From assembly GCA_947381415.1 (NCBI GenBank), contig CANCVB010000017.1, positions 1 to 53,973 of the forward strand: a DNA stretch of 53,973 nucleotides, in the 5' to 3' direction. The notes beneath the pieces are model-generated. The model worked only from the letters and a program-made list of their open reading frames with translations. It was not told where the DNA came from and did no database searches. Shown piece by piece: positions 1-8,925 of the stretch. Position numbers and translations under genes: made by a program. Positions within the stretch are counted from its first letter, which is position 1, and the number at the start of each line of letters is the position of its first letter. Source of the stretch: Burkholderiales bacterium (GTDB lineage: Bacteria > Pseudomonadota > Gammaproteobacteria > Burkholderiales > Burkholderiaceae_C).

Positions 1-53
1 TGATTCGCTCTATAAATTTCTTGTATTGACGCTGTCAGTACGAGTACAAGTTA
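1..53 (+). other. rRNA operon spacer before 5S rRNA
   Basis: This AT-rich stretch directly precedes a complete 5S rRNA gene, so it is most simply the 23S-5S spacer of an rRNA operon whose 16S and 23S genes lie upstream of the window. I cannot locate the 23S 3' end with certainty, and a few of the first bases may belong to it. No tRNA is visible here. Confidence 0.6.
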
Positions 54-168
54 TGCCTGATGACCATAGCGACGTGGTACCACTCCTTCCCATCCCGAAC
101 AGGACAGTGAAACGCGTCAGCGCCGATGATAGTGCGGATACCCGTGTGAAAGTAGGACATTGTCAGGC
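54..168 (+). rRNA. rrf: 5S ribosomal RNA
   Basis: This is a 115-base 5S rRNA of the large ribosomal subunit. The 5' end (TGCCTGATGACC) pairs with the 3' end (CATTGTCAGGC) to form helix I. The universally conserved core ACTCCTTCCCATCCCGAACA is present near positions 80-102, and the 3' domain carries the usual GATAGTGCGGATACCCGTG segment. A strong intrinsic terminator follows at 184-218, so this is the last gene of its rRNA operon. The ends are placed by helix I pairing and could be off by a base or two. Confidence 0.96.
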
Positions 169-183
169 TATTACAGCCTCAGA

Positions 184-218
184 AAGCCCAACTCAAATGA
201 GTTGGGCTTTTTGTTTTT
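184..218 (+). terminator. Intrinsic terminator of the rRNA operon
   Basis: A perfect 12-bp stem (184-195 with 198-209, arms AAGCCCAACTCA and TGAGTTGGGCTT) is followed by a T-rich run through 218. It ends transcription of the 5S gene. The A-rich 5' flank gives a short T tract on the other strand, so it may also help end the convergent MBL-fold gene that stops at 227. Confidence 0.93.
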
Positions 219-226
219 ATAAGTCT

Positions 227-1144
227 CTATTTATTGTGAATAGTCTCAGCCTGCATAAATGCTGCATTTTTCACAATCAATTCTTGCAAAAGGCTATCAA
301 GCCAGTTTTCGATGGGCATTGTGTAGAAAAAGACACTGTGGATGTCAGCGATCAAAGGGGTAGACATCGCCCATTGCAAAAATGCAGACTTCAATGAATA
401 TTGAAGTTCCAGCAGTTTAAATTTCAACAATACCTTGGCGGCATGAGAGGCATGCATTACTGGGGACTGTGAAAAATAATTTAATCGTTGATAAGCAACA
501 TCAAGCGCATGAGAAGCATTTGTTATAACAGACCCATGCCCAGGTAAGACCATCAAAGGATTCAGCCTCTTAATCAAATCGAGGGTTTGACTTACCTCTT
601 CAAATCCAGTTCCACCCATGATTTCAGGGAAAACAATACCAAAACCATTTGCCCATAAGGCGTCGGCAGAAATCAGTATCCGATGGTGTGGATTAAAAAA
701 AAGCAGCGAATCGTGGTCATGACCAGGTGCAGCGTGTATTTCCCATTCAAAACCAGCCCAACGCGTCAAATCACCAGGAAACAAACGCGTGTGCGGTGTG
801 AATCTTGGGCATGATTGACCGGTAGCGTGAAAACTCAGCTTATCAGCATCCCAAATTGCAACAGCATCAAAAAGACCATAGGGAATATGTATCTCGGCAT
901 TGGGAAAGGCTGACTCAACCGCATGATTACCACCACAATGATCGCTGTGTAAATGCGTATTGACCAATAAATCTAAGGGTCTATTGTTTAACTGTGAAGA
1001 CAAAAAAGACAGCAAGAGTGGTGCATGTGTGTAATAACCTGTATCGATCAATACAGTAGTAGCACCATCATCCAAAAAAATAGAATTGGAAGAAAGCCAT
1101 CCTCGTTCGACAAAATGTAGGCCAAAAGGTAGTTCAACAGGCAT
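227..1144 (-). CDS. MBL-fold metallohydrolase
   Basis: This 305-residue protein is a metallo-beta-lactamase-fold hydrolase. The core metal-binding motif is THLHSDH followed by CGG. Further along come AAPGHDHDS, an aspartate-containing SADALW segment and a late PGHGS histidine, so the set of ligands for a two-metal site looks complete. The start is set at the ATG at 1144 (MPVELPFG). The open frame reaches a TTG at 1222, but that extension is low-complexity and lacks family-like sequence. The gene is divergent from corC and converges on the rRNA terminator. There is no signal peptide, so it is probably cytoplasmic. MBL-fold enzymes act on thioesters, lactones and other substrates, and nothing here identifies this one. 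Confidence 0.85.
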   Translation of the reverse strand: MPVELPFGLHFVERGWLSSNSIFLDDGATTVLIDTGYYTHAPLLLSFLSSQLNNRPLDLLVNTHLHSDHCGGNHAVESAFPNAEIHIPYGLFDAVAIWDADKLSFHATGQSCPRFTPHTRLFPGDLTRWAGFEWEIHAAPGHDHDSLLFFNPHHRILISADALWANGFGIVFPEIMGGTGFEEVSQTLDLIKRLNPLMVLPGHGSVITNASHALDVAYQRLNYFSQSPVMHASHAAKVLLKFKLLELQYSLKSAFLQWAMSTPLIADIHSVFFYTMPIENWLDSLLQELIVKNAAFMQAETIHNK

Positions 1145-1230
1145 AACTGACTGTAGCTGAAAAAAAAAGGATGACGGACAGGAAGGATCAGAAAAACAAG
1201 TATCCTTAACGAATAGAAACAAAAGCAGAC

Positions 1231-2097
1231 ATGTGGGTCTGCATTGCAGTGAACGCTACTTCAGATCAGAACCAATCCAAAAAGGTCGGCGCCAAGAAAT
1301 GGCGACATCGATTATTAAGGGCATTTCAAATACGGCCCAAAACCAAAGAAGTGCTACTGGAAGTCATGGCAGAAGCTGAGAAAAACAGCTTAATAGGCCC
1401 AGAAAGTCGTTTGATGATTGAAGGTGTCCTTCGTATCAGTGAGATGCGCGCCTTAGACATCATGGTGGCGGCACCTCGTATAGACATGATTGATATCGAT
1501 ATGAACCAAGATGAATTGTTTCATCAAGTCATCGATATAGGACATTCACGTTATCCAGTGTTTGAAACCCACCGTGAAAACATTTTGGGAGTGCTGCATT
1601 CCAAAGACTTGCTGAAGTTACAAAGAGCACCCGACTTCAATATCAAAGCCCTGTTGAGAAATGTGTTGTATGTGCCAGAGTCTAAAAGTTTGGTAGACCT
1701 GCTTCGAGACTTTAAAAAAAATAGAAACCATCTTGCCTTGGTCGTGGATGAGTTTGGAAGAATCGCAGGACTTGTCACCTTAGAAGATGTATTGGAAGAA
1801 ATTGTCGGCGAAATTGAAGATGAATTCGATACCCAAGCCCATAACAGCGATATTTATGCTTTAGCAGATAAAAGCTATCGGATCGCAGGAAATTGCCCCA
1901 TACAAGACATCAATAAAGCCTTTCATGTGAATTTGTTAGAAGACACTGAAGAGGAATTTGACACGATTGGAGGGCTTGTCGCACACACCATTGGCCATGT
2001 TCCCCAAAAGGGAGAGGCCACTTCCATCGCGGGTCTGCGTTTTGAGGTGATGCACGCAAAAAGTAGTTCGGTCAAATGGTTCCGTGTGCGTACTTAA
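1231..2097 (+). CDS. corC: CorC/YbeX-type CBS-domain protein
   Basis: This 288-residue cytoplasmic protein has the CorC/YbeX layout. An N-terminal linker (about 1-75) precedes two CBS domains (about 80-210, with LVVDEFGRIAGLVTLEDVLEEIVGEI as the second-CBS signature, here about 175-200) and a C-terminal transporter-associated domain ending WFRV. It lacks the DUF21 membrane domain, as do the short proteobacterial forms. The family has been linked to magnesium/cobalt efflux and, as YbeX, to ribosome-related phenotypes, so the biochemical role is open. It lies 24 bases upstream of lnt, the conserved ybeX-lnt pairing. The ATG at 1231 is used, but the first dozen residues are not family-like and the true start may be slightly downstream. 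Confidence 0.9.
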   Translation: MWVCIAVNATSDQNQSKKVGAKKWRHRLLRAFQIRPKTKEVLLEVMAEAEKNSLIGPESRLMIEGVLRISEMRALDIMVAAPRIDMIDIDMNQDELFHQVIDIGHSRYPVFETHRENILGVLHSKDLLKLQRAPDFNIKALLRNVLYVPESKSLVDLLRDFKKNRNHLALVVDEFGRIAGLVTLEDVLEEIVGEIEDEFDTQAHNSDIYALADKSYRIAGNCPIQDINKAFHVNLLEDTEEEFDTIGGLVAHTIGHVPQKGEATSIAGLRFEVMHAKSSSVKWFRVRT

Positions 2098-2121
2098 CAG
2101 GTAAAGACTCGAACTGAGAAC

Positions 2122-3657
2122 TTGAATGTGATTCGTTATTGGCTATTCATACTGTGCGGTGTGTTGCAAGCGTTGGCACTGGCTGCACCTTGGAGTGGAG
2201 AGGCAAACGCAAGTCTTCAAGTGGCTGCTCTTGCGTTGTTTATCGCACTCCAGCAAGAAGACGATGGCTTCCAAAAAAGCTTTTGGCCCGCATGGCTGTT
2301 CGCTACCAGCTGGTTGCTGGCCTCTGTCTGGTGGCTCTTTGTGTCGATTCACGACTTCGGCGGAATGCCCATTTCCTTAACAATTGCAGCCATGTTGTTG
2401 CTATGCGGCGCACTCGCTGTTTACTACGCATTGATGCTCAGTGTGTATTTAAAAATAAAAAAAGGATACGGACCTTGGTTGGGGGCGGGTTTATTGGCAT
2501 CATGTTGGACGCTGGGGGAATTGGCAAGAGCAGAATTTTTCACTGGGTTCCCTTGGGGGGCGATTGGCTATGCGCATATTGACAGTGCATTGGTCATGCT
2601 GGCACCGTGGGTTGGTGTGTATGGCATTGGGTGGGTCGCAGCCTTCCTGGCTTCCCTCCTCGCAGAACATCTCAAGCAAATAAAAGCCAAACAAACAAAT
2701 TTTTTTGCATTCTTATGGCCCGTACTTGGGCTCATCGCATTGGCGTTGCCATGGGAAACACACACAAAAAAATCAGAAGAAACATTCAGTGTCAGTTTGC
2801 TTCAAGGCAATATTCCTCAAGACCTGAAGTTTACGCAGGCCAGAGAAGAATCACTGCGGTGGTACACCGAACAAGCGCTACTGGCTGAATCAGATTTGGT
2901 CGTGATGCCGGAAACTGCACTGCCCTATCTCAAACAAGATCTTCCAGTTGGTGTTTGGGACAAACTGCAAGGACATTTTGCATCTGGCGAGAAAGCGTTG
3001 GTGATGGGTATTCCCACGTTTGAGCCTTCCAAGGGTTTTGGCAATTCAGCCATCGCCATTCAAGCCAATAACGAAGAGTACATTTACAACAAGCAGCACT
3101 TGGTGCCATTTGGTGAGTTTGTGCCAAGATATTTCAAATGGTTTAACCAGGCTGTCAATTTCGGCATCACCGATTTTGTGCGTGGCCCAGTAAAACCACA
3201 ACCCTTACTATGGAAACATTACAACTTGGCTGTTCAAATTTGTTACGAAGATTTGTTTGGCGAAGAACTTGCGCAACGATTCATAGACTCAGACAACACA
3301 CCCACAGTGTTGGTGAATTTGAGCAATATCGCGTGGTTTGGGAATACCGTGGTCATTCCCCAGCATTTGCATATTGCGCGTATGAGAAGTATTGAACTGA
3401 ATCGACCCACAGTCAGGGCTACCAATTCGGGTGGAACAGCCATCATTGACGCCGGCGGCAAGGTGTTGGCCAAAGCCCAAGCCTACACCAAAACAGTTTT
3501 AGTAGGGGAGGTGCCTATCAGCGACGGTCGCATGACAGGTTATGCGCAATGGGCCGGCCGATGGGGTTTGTGGCCCTTGTGGATCTTGTGCATTGCCGTC
3601 GTACTGGTGTTGTCGTCTGGCCGTATCCGGCAAAGATCCATAGCGCCAAGTCATTAA
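2122..3657 (+). CDS. lnt: Apolipoprotein N-acyltransferase
   Basis: Lnt adds the third acyl chain to the N-terminal cysteine of lipoproteins in the inner membrane. The protein has 511 residues, normal for the family. The N-terminal half (to about residue 215) holds a series of hydrophobic membrane segments. The C-terminal periplasmic part is a nitrilase-type domain with the catalytic Glu264 (MPETALP), Lys324 (YNKQHLVPFGEF) and Cys374 (QICYEDLFG), followed by a last membrane helix near the C-terminus. The frame begins at TTG 2122, and the GTG two codons later is an alternative. No ATG lies nearby in frame. It sits between corC and glyQ on the same strand. Confidence 0.96.
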   Translation: MNVIRYWLFILCGVLQALALAAPWSGEANASLQVAALALFIALQQEDDGFQKSFWPAWLFATSWLLASVWWLFVSIHDFGGMPISLTIAAMLLLCGALAVYYALMLSVYLKIKKGYGPWLGAGLLASCWTLGELARAEFFTGFPWGAIGYAHIDSALVMLAPWVGVYGIGWVAAFLASLLAEHLKQIKAKQTNFFAFLWPVLGLIALALPWETHTKKSEETFSVSLLQGNIPQDLKFTQAREESLRWYTEQALLAESDLVVMPETALPYLKQDLPVGVWDKLQGHFASGEKALVMGIPTFEPSKGFGNSAIAIQANNEEYIYNKQHLVPFGEFVPRYFKWFNQAVNFGITDFVRGPVKPQPLLWKHYNLAVQICYEDLFGEELAQRFIDSDNTPTVLVNLSNIAWFGNTVVIPQHLHIARMRSIELNRPTVRATNSGGTAIIDAGGKVLAKAQAYTKTVLVGEVPISDGRMTGYAQWAGRWGLWPLWILCIAVVLVLSSGRIRQRSIAPSH

Positions 3658-3681
3658 AATGCAAAATCAATCAAAGAAACC

Positions 3682-4587
3682 ATGCTGACATTTCAACAAA
3701 TCATTCTTCAACTGCAGAATTACTGGGACAAACAAGGCTGCGCCTTGTTGCAACCCTTGGATATGGAGGTGGGAGCGGGTACTTCACACACCGCCACTTT
3801 TTTAAGGGCATTGGGCCCCGAGCCTTGGAAAGCCGCATATGTCCAACCCTCACGGCGGCCCAAAGATGGCCGCTATGGCGAAAACCCCAACCGCTTACAG
3901 CACTATTACCAGTACCAAGTGGTTCTCAAGCCTGCGCCTTCCAACATCCTTGAGTTGTATTTGGGTTCCCTCGAGGCATTAGGCTTCAATTTAAAAACCA
4001 ATGACATACGGTTTGTAGAGGATGATTGGGAAAACCCCACTTTGGGCGCCTGGGGTTTGGGCTGGGAGGTGTGGCTCAATGGCATGGAGGTCACACAGTT
4101 CACCTATTTTCAACAAGTTGGCGGGGTGGATTGCAAGCCGATCACGAGTGAGATCACCTATGGATTGGAGCGCTTGGCCATGTACTTGCAAGGCGTTGAC
4201 AATGTGTACAACTTGAAATGGACAGATACGCTGAGCTATGGTGATGTGTATTTACAAAATGAACAAGAGCAATCAGCCTATAACTTTGAACACAGCGATG
4301 CGGAGTTTCTCTTTGGGGCATTTGCCGCGCATGAAAAACAAGCCCAATACCTGATGTCGCAAGCGCTGGCCTTACCCGCGTATGAACAGGTGTTGAAAGC
4401 GGCGCATACCTTCAACTTATTGGATGCACGCGGCGCGATCAGTGTGACTGAAAGAGCCGCATATATTGGCCGTATCCGTCATCTGGCGCGAAATGTGGCA
4501 CAAAGTTATGTGAAAAGTCGCGAAGCCTTAGGTTATCCCATGGCGCCCAAAGCTTGGGTACAGCACCTCTTCGAAGCGGTGGTTTGA
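3682..4587 (+). CDS. glyQ: Glycyl-tRNA synthetase alpha subunit
   Basis: This is the 301-residue alpha subunit of the bacterial alpha2-beta2 glycyl-tRNA synthetase, which holds the class II active site that makes glycyl-adenylate. The start [15 protein letters not shown] and the segments [39 protein letters not shown] and [11 protein letters not shown] are strongly conserved in the family. The ATG at 3682 matches the usual N-terminus. The stop is followed after one base by glyS, so the two subunits are probably translated together. Confidence 0.98.
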   Translation: MLTFQQIILQLQNYWDKQGCALLQPLDMEVGAGTSHTATFLRALGPEPWKAAYVQPSRRPKDGRYGENPNRLQHYYQYQVVLKPAPSNILELYLGSLEALGFNLKTNDIRFVEDDWENPTLGAWGLGWEVWLNGMEVTQFTYFQQVGGVDCKPITSEITYGLERLAMYLQGVDNVYNLKWTDTLSYGDVYLQNEQEQSAYNFEHSDAEFLFGAFAAHEKQAQYLMSQALALPAYEQVLKAAHTFNLLDARGAISVTERAAYIGRIRHLARNVAQSYVKSREALGYPMAPKAWVQHLFEAVV

Positions 4588-4588
4588 G

Positions 4589-6724
4589 ATGAGTCACAGT
4601 TTATTGGTTGAGTTGCAAGCCGAAGAGTTGCCACCCAAAGTTTTGTCTTCGTTGGCCAACGCCTTTGCACAAGGTATTCACAAAAGCTTGGAGCAACAAG
4701 GGCTGTTAAACAGCGGATCCGCGTTGTCCATCTTTGCGACGCCACGCCGCCTGGGAGCACACATTAGCCATGTGTCTGCCAAAGCCCAAGACAAGCACAT
4801 CCAACTCAAACTGATGCCTGTCAGTGTGGGCTTGGATGCGCAAGGAAACCCCACAGCCGCCTTATTGAAAAAACTTCAATCCCTTGGGGTGGGTGTTGAA
4901 CAGGCTGCGCATCTTGAACAGAAAATGGATGGCAAGTCTTTGGCTTTGTTTTTACAACAAACGCAAGCTGGGTTAACGGTACAGCAAGGCTTGCAAATCG
5001 CCTTGGAACACAGCATCAGCCAGATGCCGATTCCAAAACTCATGACCTACCAACTGGACAAAGATTGTGCATTGCCAGGTTGGGACAGTGTCAGTTTTGT
5101 GCGTCCTGTTCATCATTTATTGGCCTTGCTGGATGACCAAATTCTTTCTGTCAATGTCTTGGGGCTTAGCGCAGGGCGAAAGACACTGGGCCACAGGTTT
5201 GAATCCAGCGCAGTATCTATTGAGATCGACCATGCCGATCGCTATGAAGACATCTTGTTGCATCAAGGCGCAGTGATTGCCAGCTTTGATAAACGCAAAA
5301 CACTGATTCAGCAACAATTACAACGAGCGGCCAAAGAAGCTGGTGAGGGCTTACGACCCATCGAAGACGAAGCCTTATTGATGGAAGTAACAGGCTTGGT
5401 CGAAAGACCCAATGTATTGCTGTGCCAATTTGAGAAGACTTTTTTGGAAGTGCCTGCCGAGTGTTTGATTTTGACGATGAAGGCGAACCAAAAATATTTT
5501 CCATTGCTCAATGCCAAAGGCGAATTAACCCATCAGTTTTTGGTTGTGAGCAATATTGCGCCAAGCGACCCAAGTGCTGTCATCACAGGCAATGAGCGGG
5601 TGGTGCGCCCTCGGCTTGCAGATGCCCAGTTTTTTTATAACCATGACCGACAACGCACTTTGGCCGACAGAGTCGAGGGCTTAGGCAAAGTGGTCTACCA
5701 CCACCAACTGGGCACACAGTTGCAGCGCATGCAGCGTGTCAGAAATTTGACGCAACAAATAGCCACAGTGTTAGGTTCAACCGCAGAGCAGGCCGACGCA
5801 GTCACAGCAGCGCAATTGGCCAAAACCGATTTACTCACCGACATGGTGGGTGAATTTCCTGAGTTGCAAGGCACCATGGGTGCCTATTACGCTTTAAACG
5901 ATGGCCACTCTGTGCAAGTGGCGCAAGCCATTGAAGACCATTACAAGCCACGCTTTGCCGGCGATGACTTGCCGCGGAACGATGTCGGGTGTTTGTTGGC
6001 TTTGGCTGACAAGTTGGAAACCCTCTCGGGTATGTTTGCCATTGGCAACTTGCCCACAGGGGACAAAGACCCTTATGCCTTGCGCCGACAAGCTTTAGGC
6101 GTCATTCGGATTTTGATGCGCCGGCCATTTGATACCTTGAATATCCATCATCTGTTAAACAGCAGTCTAGGCATTTTGTCAAAAGAGCTGAATCAAGACA
6201 TGGCACAGGCGGCGACTGATCTTTACCAATTCATATTGGATCGTTTGGCAGTGACTTTGAAAGACCAGCAATACAGCGCTGCTGAAATTGACGCGGTATT
6301 GGCATTGCGTCCCATCTGTCTGGGTGATGTGCCTGCGCGCATGGTGGCAGTTCAAGAGTTTGCCAATTTGCCACAAGCGGCGGCGCTGGCTGCGGCCAAT
6401 AAACGCTTAGCCAATATTTTGAAAAAAGCAGCACCTGAGGAAGCCGGTCTGTTTGCGGCCGAGAAGATGAGCGAAGTGGCAGAGAAAAATTTGTATCAAG
6501 CCATGCTGCAATGTGTTAGCCAAGCCGATAACTTCTACGCTGAAAAAAATTACACCACCTCTTTGAAAACATTGGCTTTGCTGCGTGAGCCTGTCGATGC
6601 ATTTTTCAATGATGTGATGGTCAATGACCCCAATGACAGCATAAGGCGTAACCGCTTGGGCTTGTTAAAACAGTTGCATGACAGCATGAACCGTGTTGCG
6701 GATTTATCCCGTTTGGCGCATTGA
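4589..6724 (+). CDS. glyS: Glycyl-tRNA synthetase beta subunit
   Basis: This 711-residue beta subunit binds and recognises tRNA(Gly). The typical opening SLLVELQAEELPPKVL, the central FATPRRLGAHI and FVRPVHHLLALLD segments and the HD-like region GVEGLGKVVYHHQLGT in modified form (here VEGLGKVVYHHQLGTQL) are all visible, with the conserved GNLPTGDKDPYALRRQALG near residues 490-510. The C-terminal part looks like the usual anticodon-binding helical domain (FNDVMVNDPNDSIRRNRLGLL). It begins one base after the glyQ stop. Confidence 0.98.
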   Translation: MSHSLLVELQAEELPPKVLSSLANAFAQGIHKSLEQQGLLNSGSALSIFATPRRLGAHISHVSAKAQDKHIQLKLMPVSVGLDAQGNPTAALLKKLQSLGVGVEQAAHLEQKMDGKSLALFLQQTQAGLTVQQGLQIALEHSISQMPIPKLMTYQLDKDCALPGWDSVSFVRPVHHLLALLDDQILSVNVLGLSAGRKTLGHRFESSAVSIEIDHADRYEDILLHQGAVIASFDKRKTLIQQQLQRAAKEAGEGLRPIEDEALLMEVTGLVERPNVLLCQFEKTFLEVPAECLILTMKANQKYFPLLNAKGELTHQFLVVSNIAPSDPSAVITGNERVVRPRLADAQFFYNHDRQRTLADRVEGLGKVVYHHQLGTQLQRMQRVRNLTQQIATVLGSTAEQADAVTAAQLAKTDLLTDMVGEFPELQGTMGAYYALNDGHSVQVAQAIEDHYKPRFAGDDLPRNDVGCLLALADKLETLSGMFAIGNLPTGDKDPYALRRQALGVIRILMRRPFDTLNIHHLLNSSLGILSKELNQDMAQAATDLYQFILDRLAVTLKDQQYSAAEIDAVLALRPICLGDVPARMVAVQEFANLPQAAALAAANKRLANILKKAAPEEAGLFAAEKMSEVAEKNLYQAMLQCVSQADNFYAEKNYTTSLKTLALLREPVDAFFNDVMVNDPNDSIRRNRLGLLKQLHDSMNRVADLSRLAH

Positions 6725-6736
6725 CAAGGGGAACTT

Positions 6737-7330
6737 ATGCATATGCCACTGGTGATTTTGGACAGAGACGGCACCATCAACCAAGACAGTGATGACTACA
6801 TCAAGTCGCCCGAAGAATGGGTGGCCTTGCCAGGTGCAATTGATGCCATTGCCAAGCTCAACCATGCGGGTTGGCGAGTGGTCATTGCTTCTAATCAGTC
6901 AGGGCTGGGGCGCGGTTTGTTTGATGTGGCGACTTTGAACCAAATGCACGACAAGATGAACAAGGCTTTGGCTAAAGCGGGAGGCCGTATAGAGGCAATT
7001 TTTTATTGCCCGCATACACCCGACGAAAACTGCACCTGTCGAAAACCTTTGCCGGGCTTGTTTGATCAAATTGCGGATCGCTTTGGTGTGGATATGAACG
7101 AAGTCCATGCCGTCGGCGACTCTCTCAGAGATGCGCAGGCCGCAGCTGCAAGTGGCTGCATACCGCACTGGGTGTTGACCGGTAAGGGTGAGCCCTTTAT
7201 CGGGAAAGACTTGCCCGAGAGCTTTCCACCACAGACTCGCATACATGCAGATTTGATGGCTTTTGCAGACTGGCTGCTGGCACAAGCTGTTTTGAAAAAC
7301 ACAGCCCATTCAGCACACACGGGTACCTGA
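6737..7330 (+). CDS. gmhB: Heptose 1,7-bisphosphate 7-phosphatase
   Basis: GmhB is a HAD-superfamily phosphatase that removes the C7 phosphate during ADP-heptose synthesis for the lipopolysaccharide core. The nucleophile motif LDRDGTIN puts the catalytic aspartates at residues 9 and 11. A zinc-binding loop is visible at Cys91, His93, Cys99 and Cys101 (CPHTPDENCTC). The third HAD motif appears as VGDSLRDAQAA. The length, 197 residues, is normal. An AAGGGG ribosome-binding sequence lies about ten bases upstream of the ATG. The stop overlaps the plsC start by one base (TGATG), which suggests co-translation. Confidence 0.94.
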   Translation: MHMPLVILDRDGTINQDSDDYIKSPEEWVALPGAIDAIAKLNHAGWRVVIASNQSGLGRGLFDVATLNQMHDKMNKALAKAGGRIEAIFYCPHTPDENCTCRKPLPGLFDQIADRFGVDMNEVHAVGDSLRDAQAAAASGCIPHWVLTGKGEPFIGKDLPESFPPQTRIHADLMAFADWLLAQAVLKNTAHSAHTGT

Positions 7331-8070
7331 TGACGTTGCTTCGGTCGTTGCTTCATTTGGCATGGATGTTGGTCACCGTGATTCCTGTGGCTTTCGCCAT
7401 GTTGCTGGCTGCGGGATTGCGTCTCAGTAGCCACCGTTTGTATAGAATGGCGGTGTTTTGGCTGTCGCTGGCCGTTGGTGGCGCCAAATCCATACTGGGT
7501 ATTCGTTATGAATTACGCGGACAAGAAAATCTTCCTGCAACGGACCAACCGGTCATACTGTTGGTGAAGCACCAGTCTACCTATGAGACTTTTTTAATGC
7601 CGGTGATCATGCCTTGCGATTTGGCCTATGTGTTTAAAAAGGAATTGTTGTATGTGCCTTTTTTTGGTTGGGGTATTGGTCGATTGGACATGATTCACAT
7701 CGACCGCAAATTACGCAACCAAGCATTTCAAAAAGTCGTTAGCCAGGGCAAGGCTTTGCTTGACCGTGGTATTTGGGTCATTATGTTTCCTGAAGGTACG
7801 CGCATTGAGCGGGGACAAGCTGGGTTGTACAAATCTGGCGGCACCCGATTGGCGATTGAAACGGGTGTTCCCGTCATCCCGATTGCGGTTAATTCTGCGC
7901 GTTGTTGGCCGCGAAAGGCATTGATCAAATACCCAGGCATGGTCACGGTGTCGATAGGGCCGATGATTCAAAGCACTGATCGACAACCAGAGGAAATGAT
8001 GCTTGAAGTTCAGCAATGGATAGAAGGCGAAATGCATCGCCTTGATCCTGAAGCCTACGCATCTGTCTGA
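7330..8070 (+). CDS. plsC: 1-acylglycerol-3-phosphate acyltransferase
   Basis: PlsC makes phosphatidic acid from lysophosphatidic acid at the inner membrane. The 246-residue protein begins with one or two hydrophobic segments (about 1-55). The acyltransferase block HQSTYE begins at His81, and FPEGTR lies at 154-159. The first motif is H-X4-E rather than the textbook H-X4-D. I believe this variant also occurs in related betaproteobacterial enzymes, so I do not read it as inactivation. The pairing with gmhB is a conserved envelope-biogenesis neighbourhood. Confidence 0.92.
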   Translation: MTLLRSLLHLAWMLVTVIPVAFAMLLAAGLRLSSHRLYRMAVFWLSLAVGGAKSILGIRYELRGQENLPATDQPVILLVKHQSTYETFLMPVIMPCDLAYVFKKELLYVPFFGWGIGRLDMIHIDRKLRNQAFQKVVSQGKALLDRGIWVIMFPEGTRIERGQAGLYKSGGTRLAIETGVPVIPIAVNSARCWPRKALIKYPGMVTVSIGPMIQSTDRQPEEMMLEVQQWIEGEMHRLDPEAYASV

Positions 8071-8073
8071 TTC

Positions 8074-8925
8074 ATGACATCCTTTGTGCAACTCGCCTTA
8101 GATTGGTTCAGTGGTCCGACCTTAGAACCAGCGCAAAGCACCCCCGACCCAGCCCCGCGAACGCTGCCTGAGCGTGACGACTGCGCCTTTATTCATCCCT
8201 TGGCAAGCCGACGCATTCAATTGCAGCAAACCTCGGTTGCCTATGCGTTTCAAAGGGCAAAGCGCAAAACCATAGGCATGTCTGTCGGTGCTGATGGCCT
8301 TGAGGTGCGCGCCCCTCGCTGGGCCACAGTGGCCAGCGTAGAGGCTGTGCTGCATGAAAAGAGTGCTTGGATTTTGCGGAAATTGCAAGAATCCCAAGAG
8401 CGTCAAAAACACATGCGCAACACCATTATTGAATGGCGTGATGGTGCCTCACTGCCTTTGTTGGGCGAGCAGTGGGTGCTGCGTTTGGACCCTGAGCACC
8501 AATCGTCCCCTGCCGGCGATCACAACGACATACCTCGTTGTTTATATATTGCGCTATCGCTGCATGCGCAACCAGGGCAAATTCGCGACGCTGTACAAGC
8601 GTGGTTGATGCAATATGCCAAACGCTATTTCACACAACGTCTAGACCATTTTGCGCCGCAACTGGGTGTGACGTGGAAGCGCTTATCGCTAAGCAATGCC
8701 AGTTCACGATGGGGAACGGCTTCGGCTGATGGCAGCATTCGGTTGAATTGGCGACTGATTCACTTCAAGCCTGATGTCATTGACTATGTGGTGGTGCATG
8801 AACTCAGCCATTTACGTGTCATGAACCACAGCCCGCAGTTTTGGGAGACTGTGGGATCTTTGGTGCCAGACTATCAGCAGCGCCGCGATGCCCTCAATGC
8901 ACAGGTACTGCCTCAATGGATTTAA
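8074..8925 (+). CDS. YgjP-type M48-like metallopeptidase
   Basis: This 283-residue protein belongs to the YgjP/DUF45 family of SprT-like zinc peptidases. The HELSH zinc motif begins at His242 and is followed by VMNHSPQFW, which supplies the third ligand. A characteristic SSRWGTASADGSIRLNW segment precedes it. The first 50 residues are a poorly conserved extension rich in Pro, Thr and Glu. It starts four bases after plsC and is probably in the same operon. Its 3' end overlaps the convergent MBL-fold gene by 32 bases. The substrate is unknown. Confidence 0.88.
   Translation: MTSFVQLALDWFSGPTLEPAQSTPDPAPRTLPERDDCAFIHPLASRRIQLQQTSVAYAFQRAKRKTIGMSVGADGLEVRAPRWATVASVEAVLHEKSAWILRKLQESQERQKHMRNTIIEWRDGASLPLLGEQWVLRLDPEHQSSPAGDHNDIPRCLYIALSLHAQPGQIRDAVQAWLMQYAKRYFTQRLDHFAPQLGVTWKRLSLSNASSRWGTASADGSIRLNWRLIHFKPDVIDYVVVHELSHLRVMNHSPQFWETVGSLVPDYQQRRDALNAQVLPQWI

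Noticed and set aside
26-397. A 123-codon frame across the 5S rRNA
   Set aside because: It runs through the 5S gene and its terminator hairpin, so it is not a protein gene.
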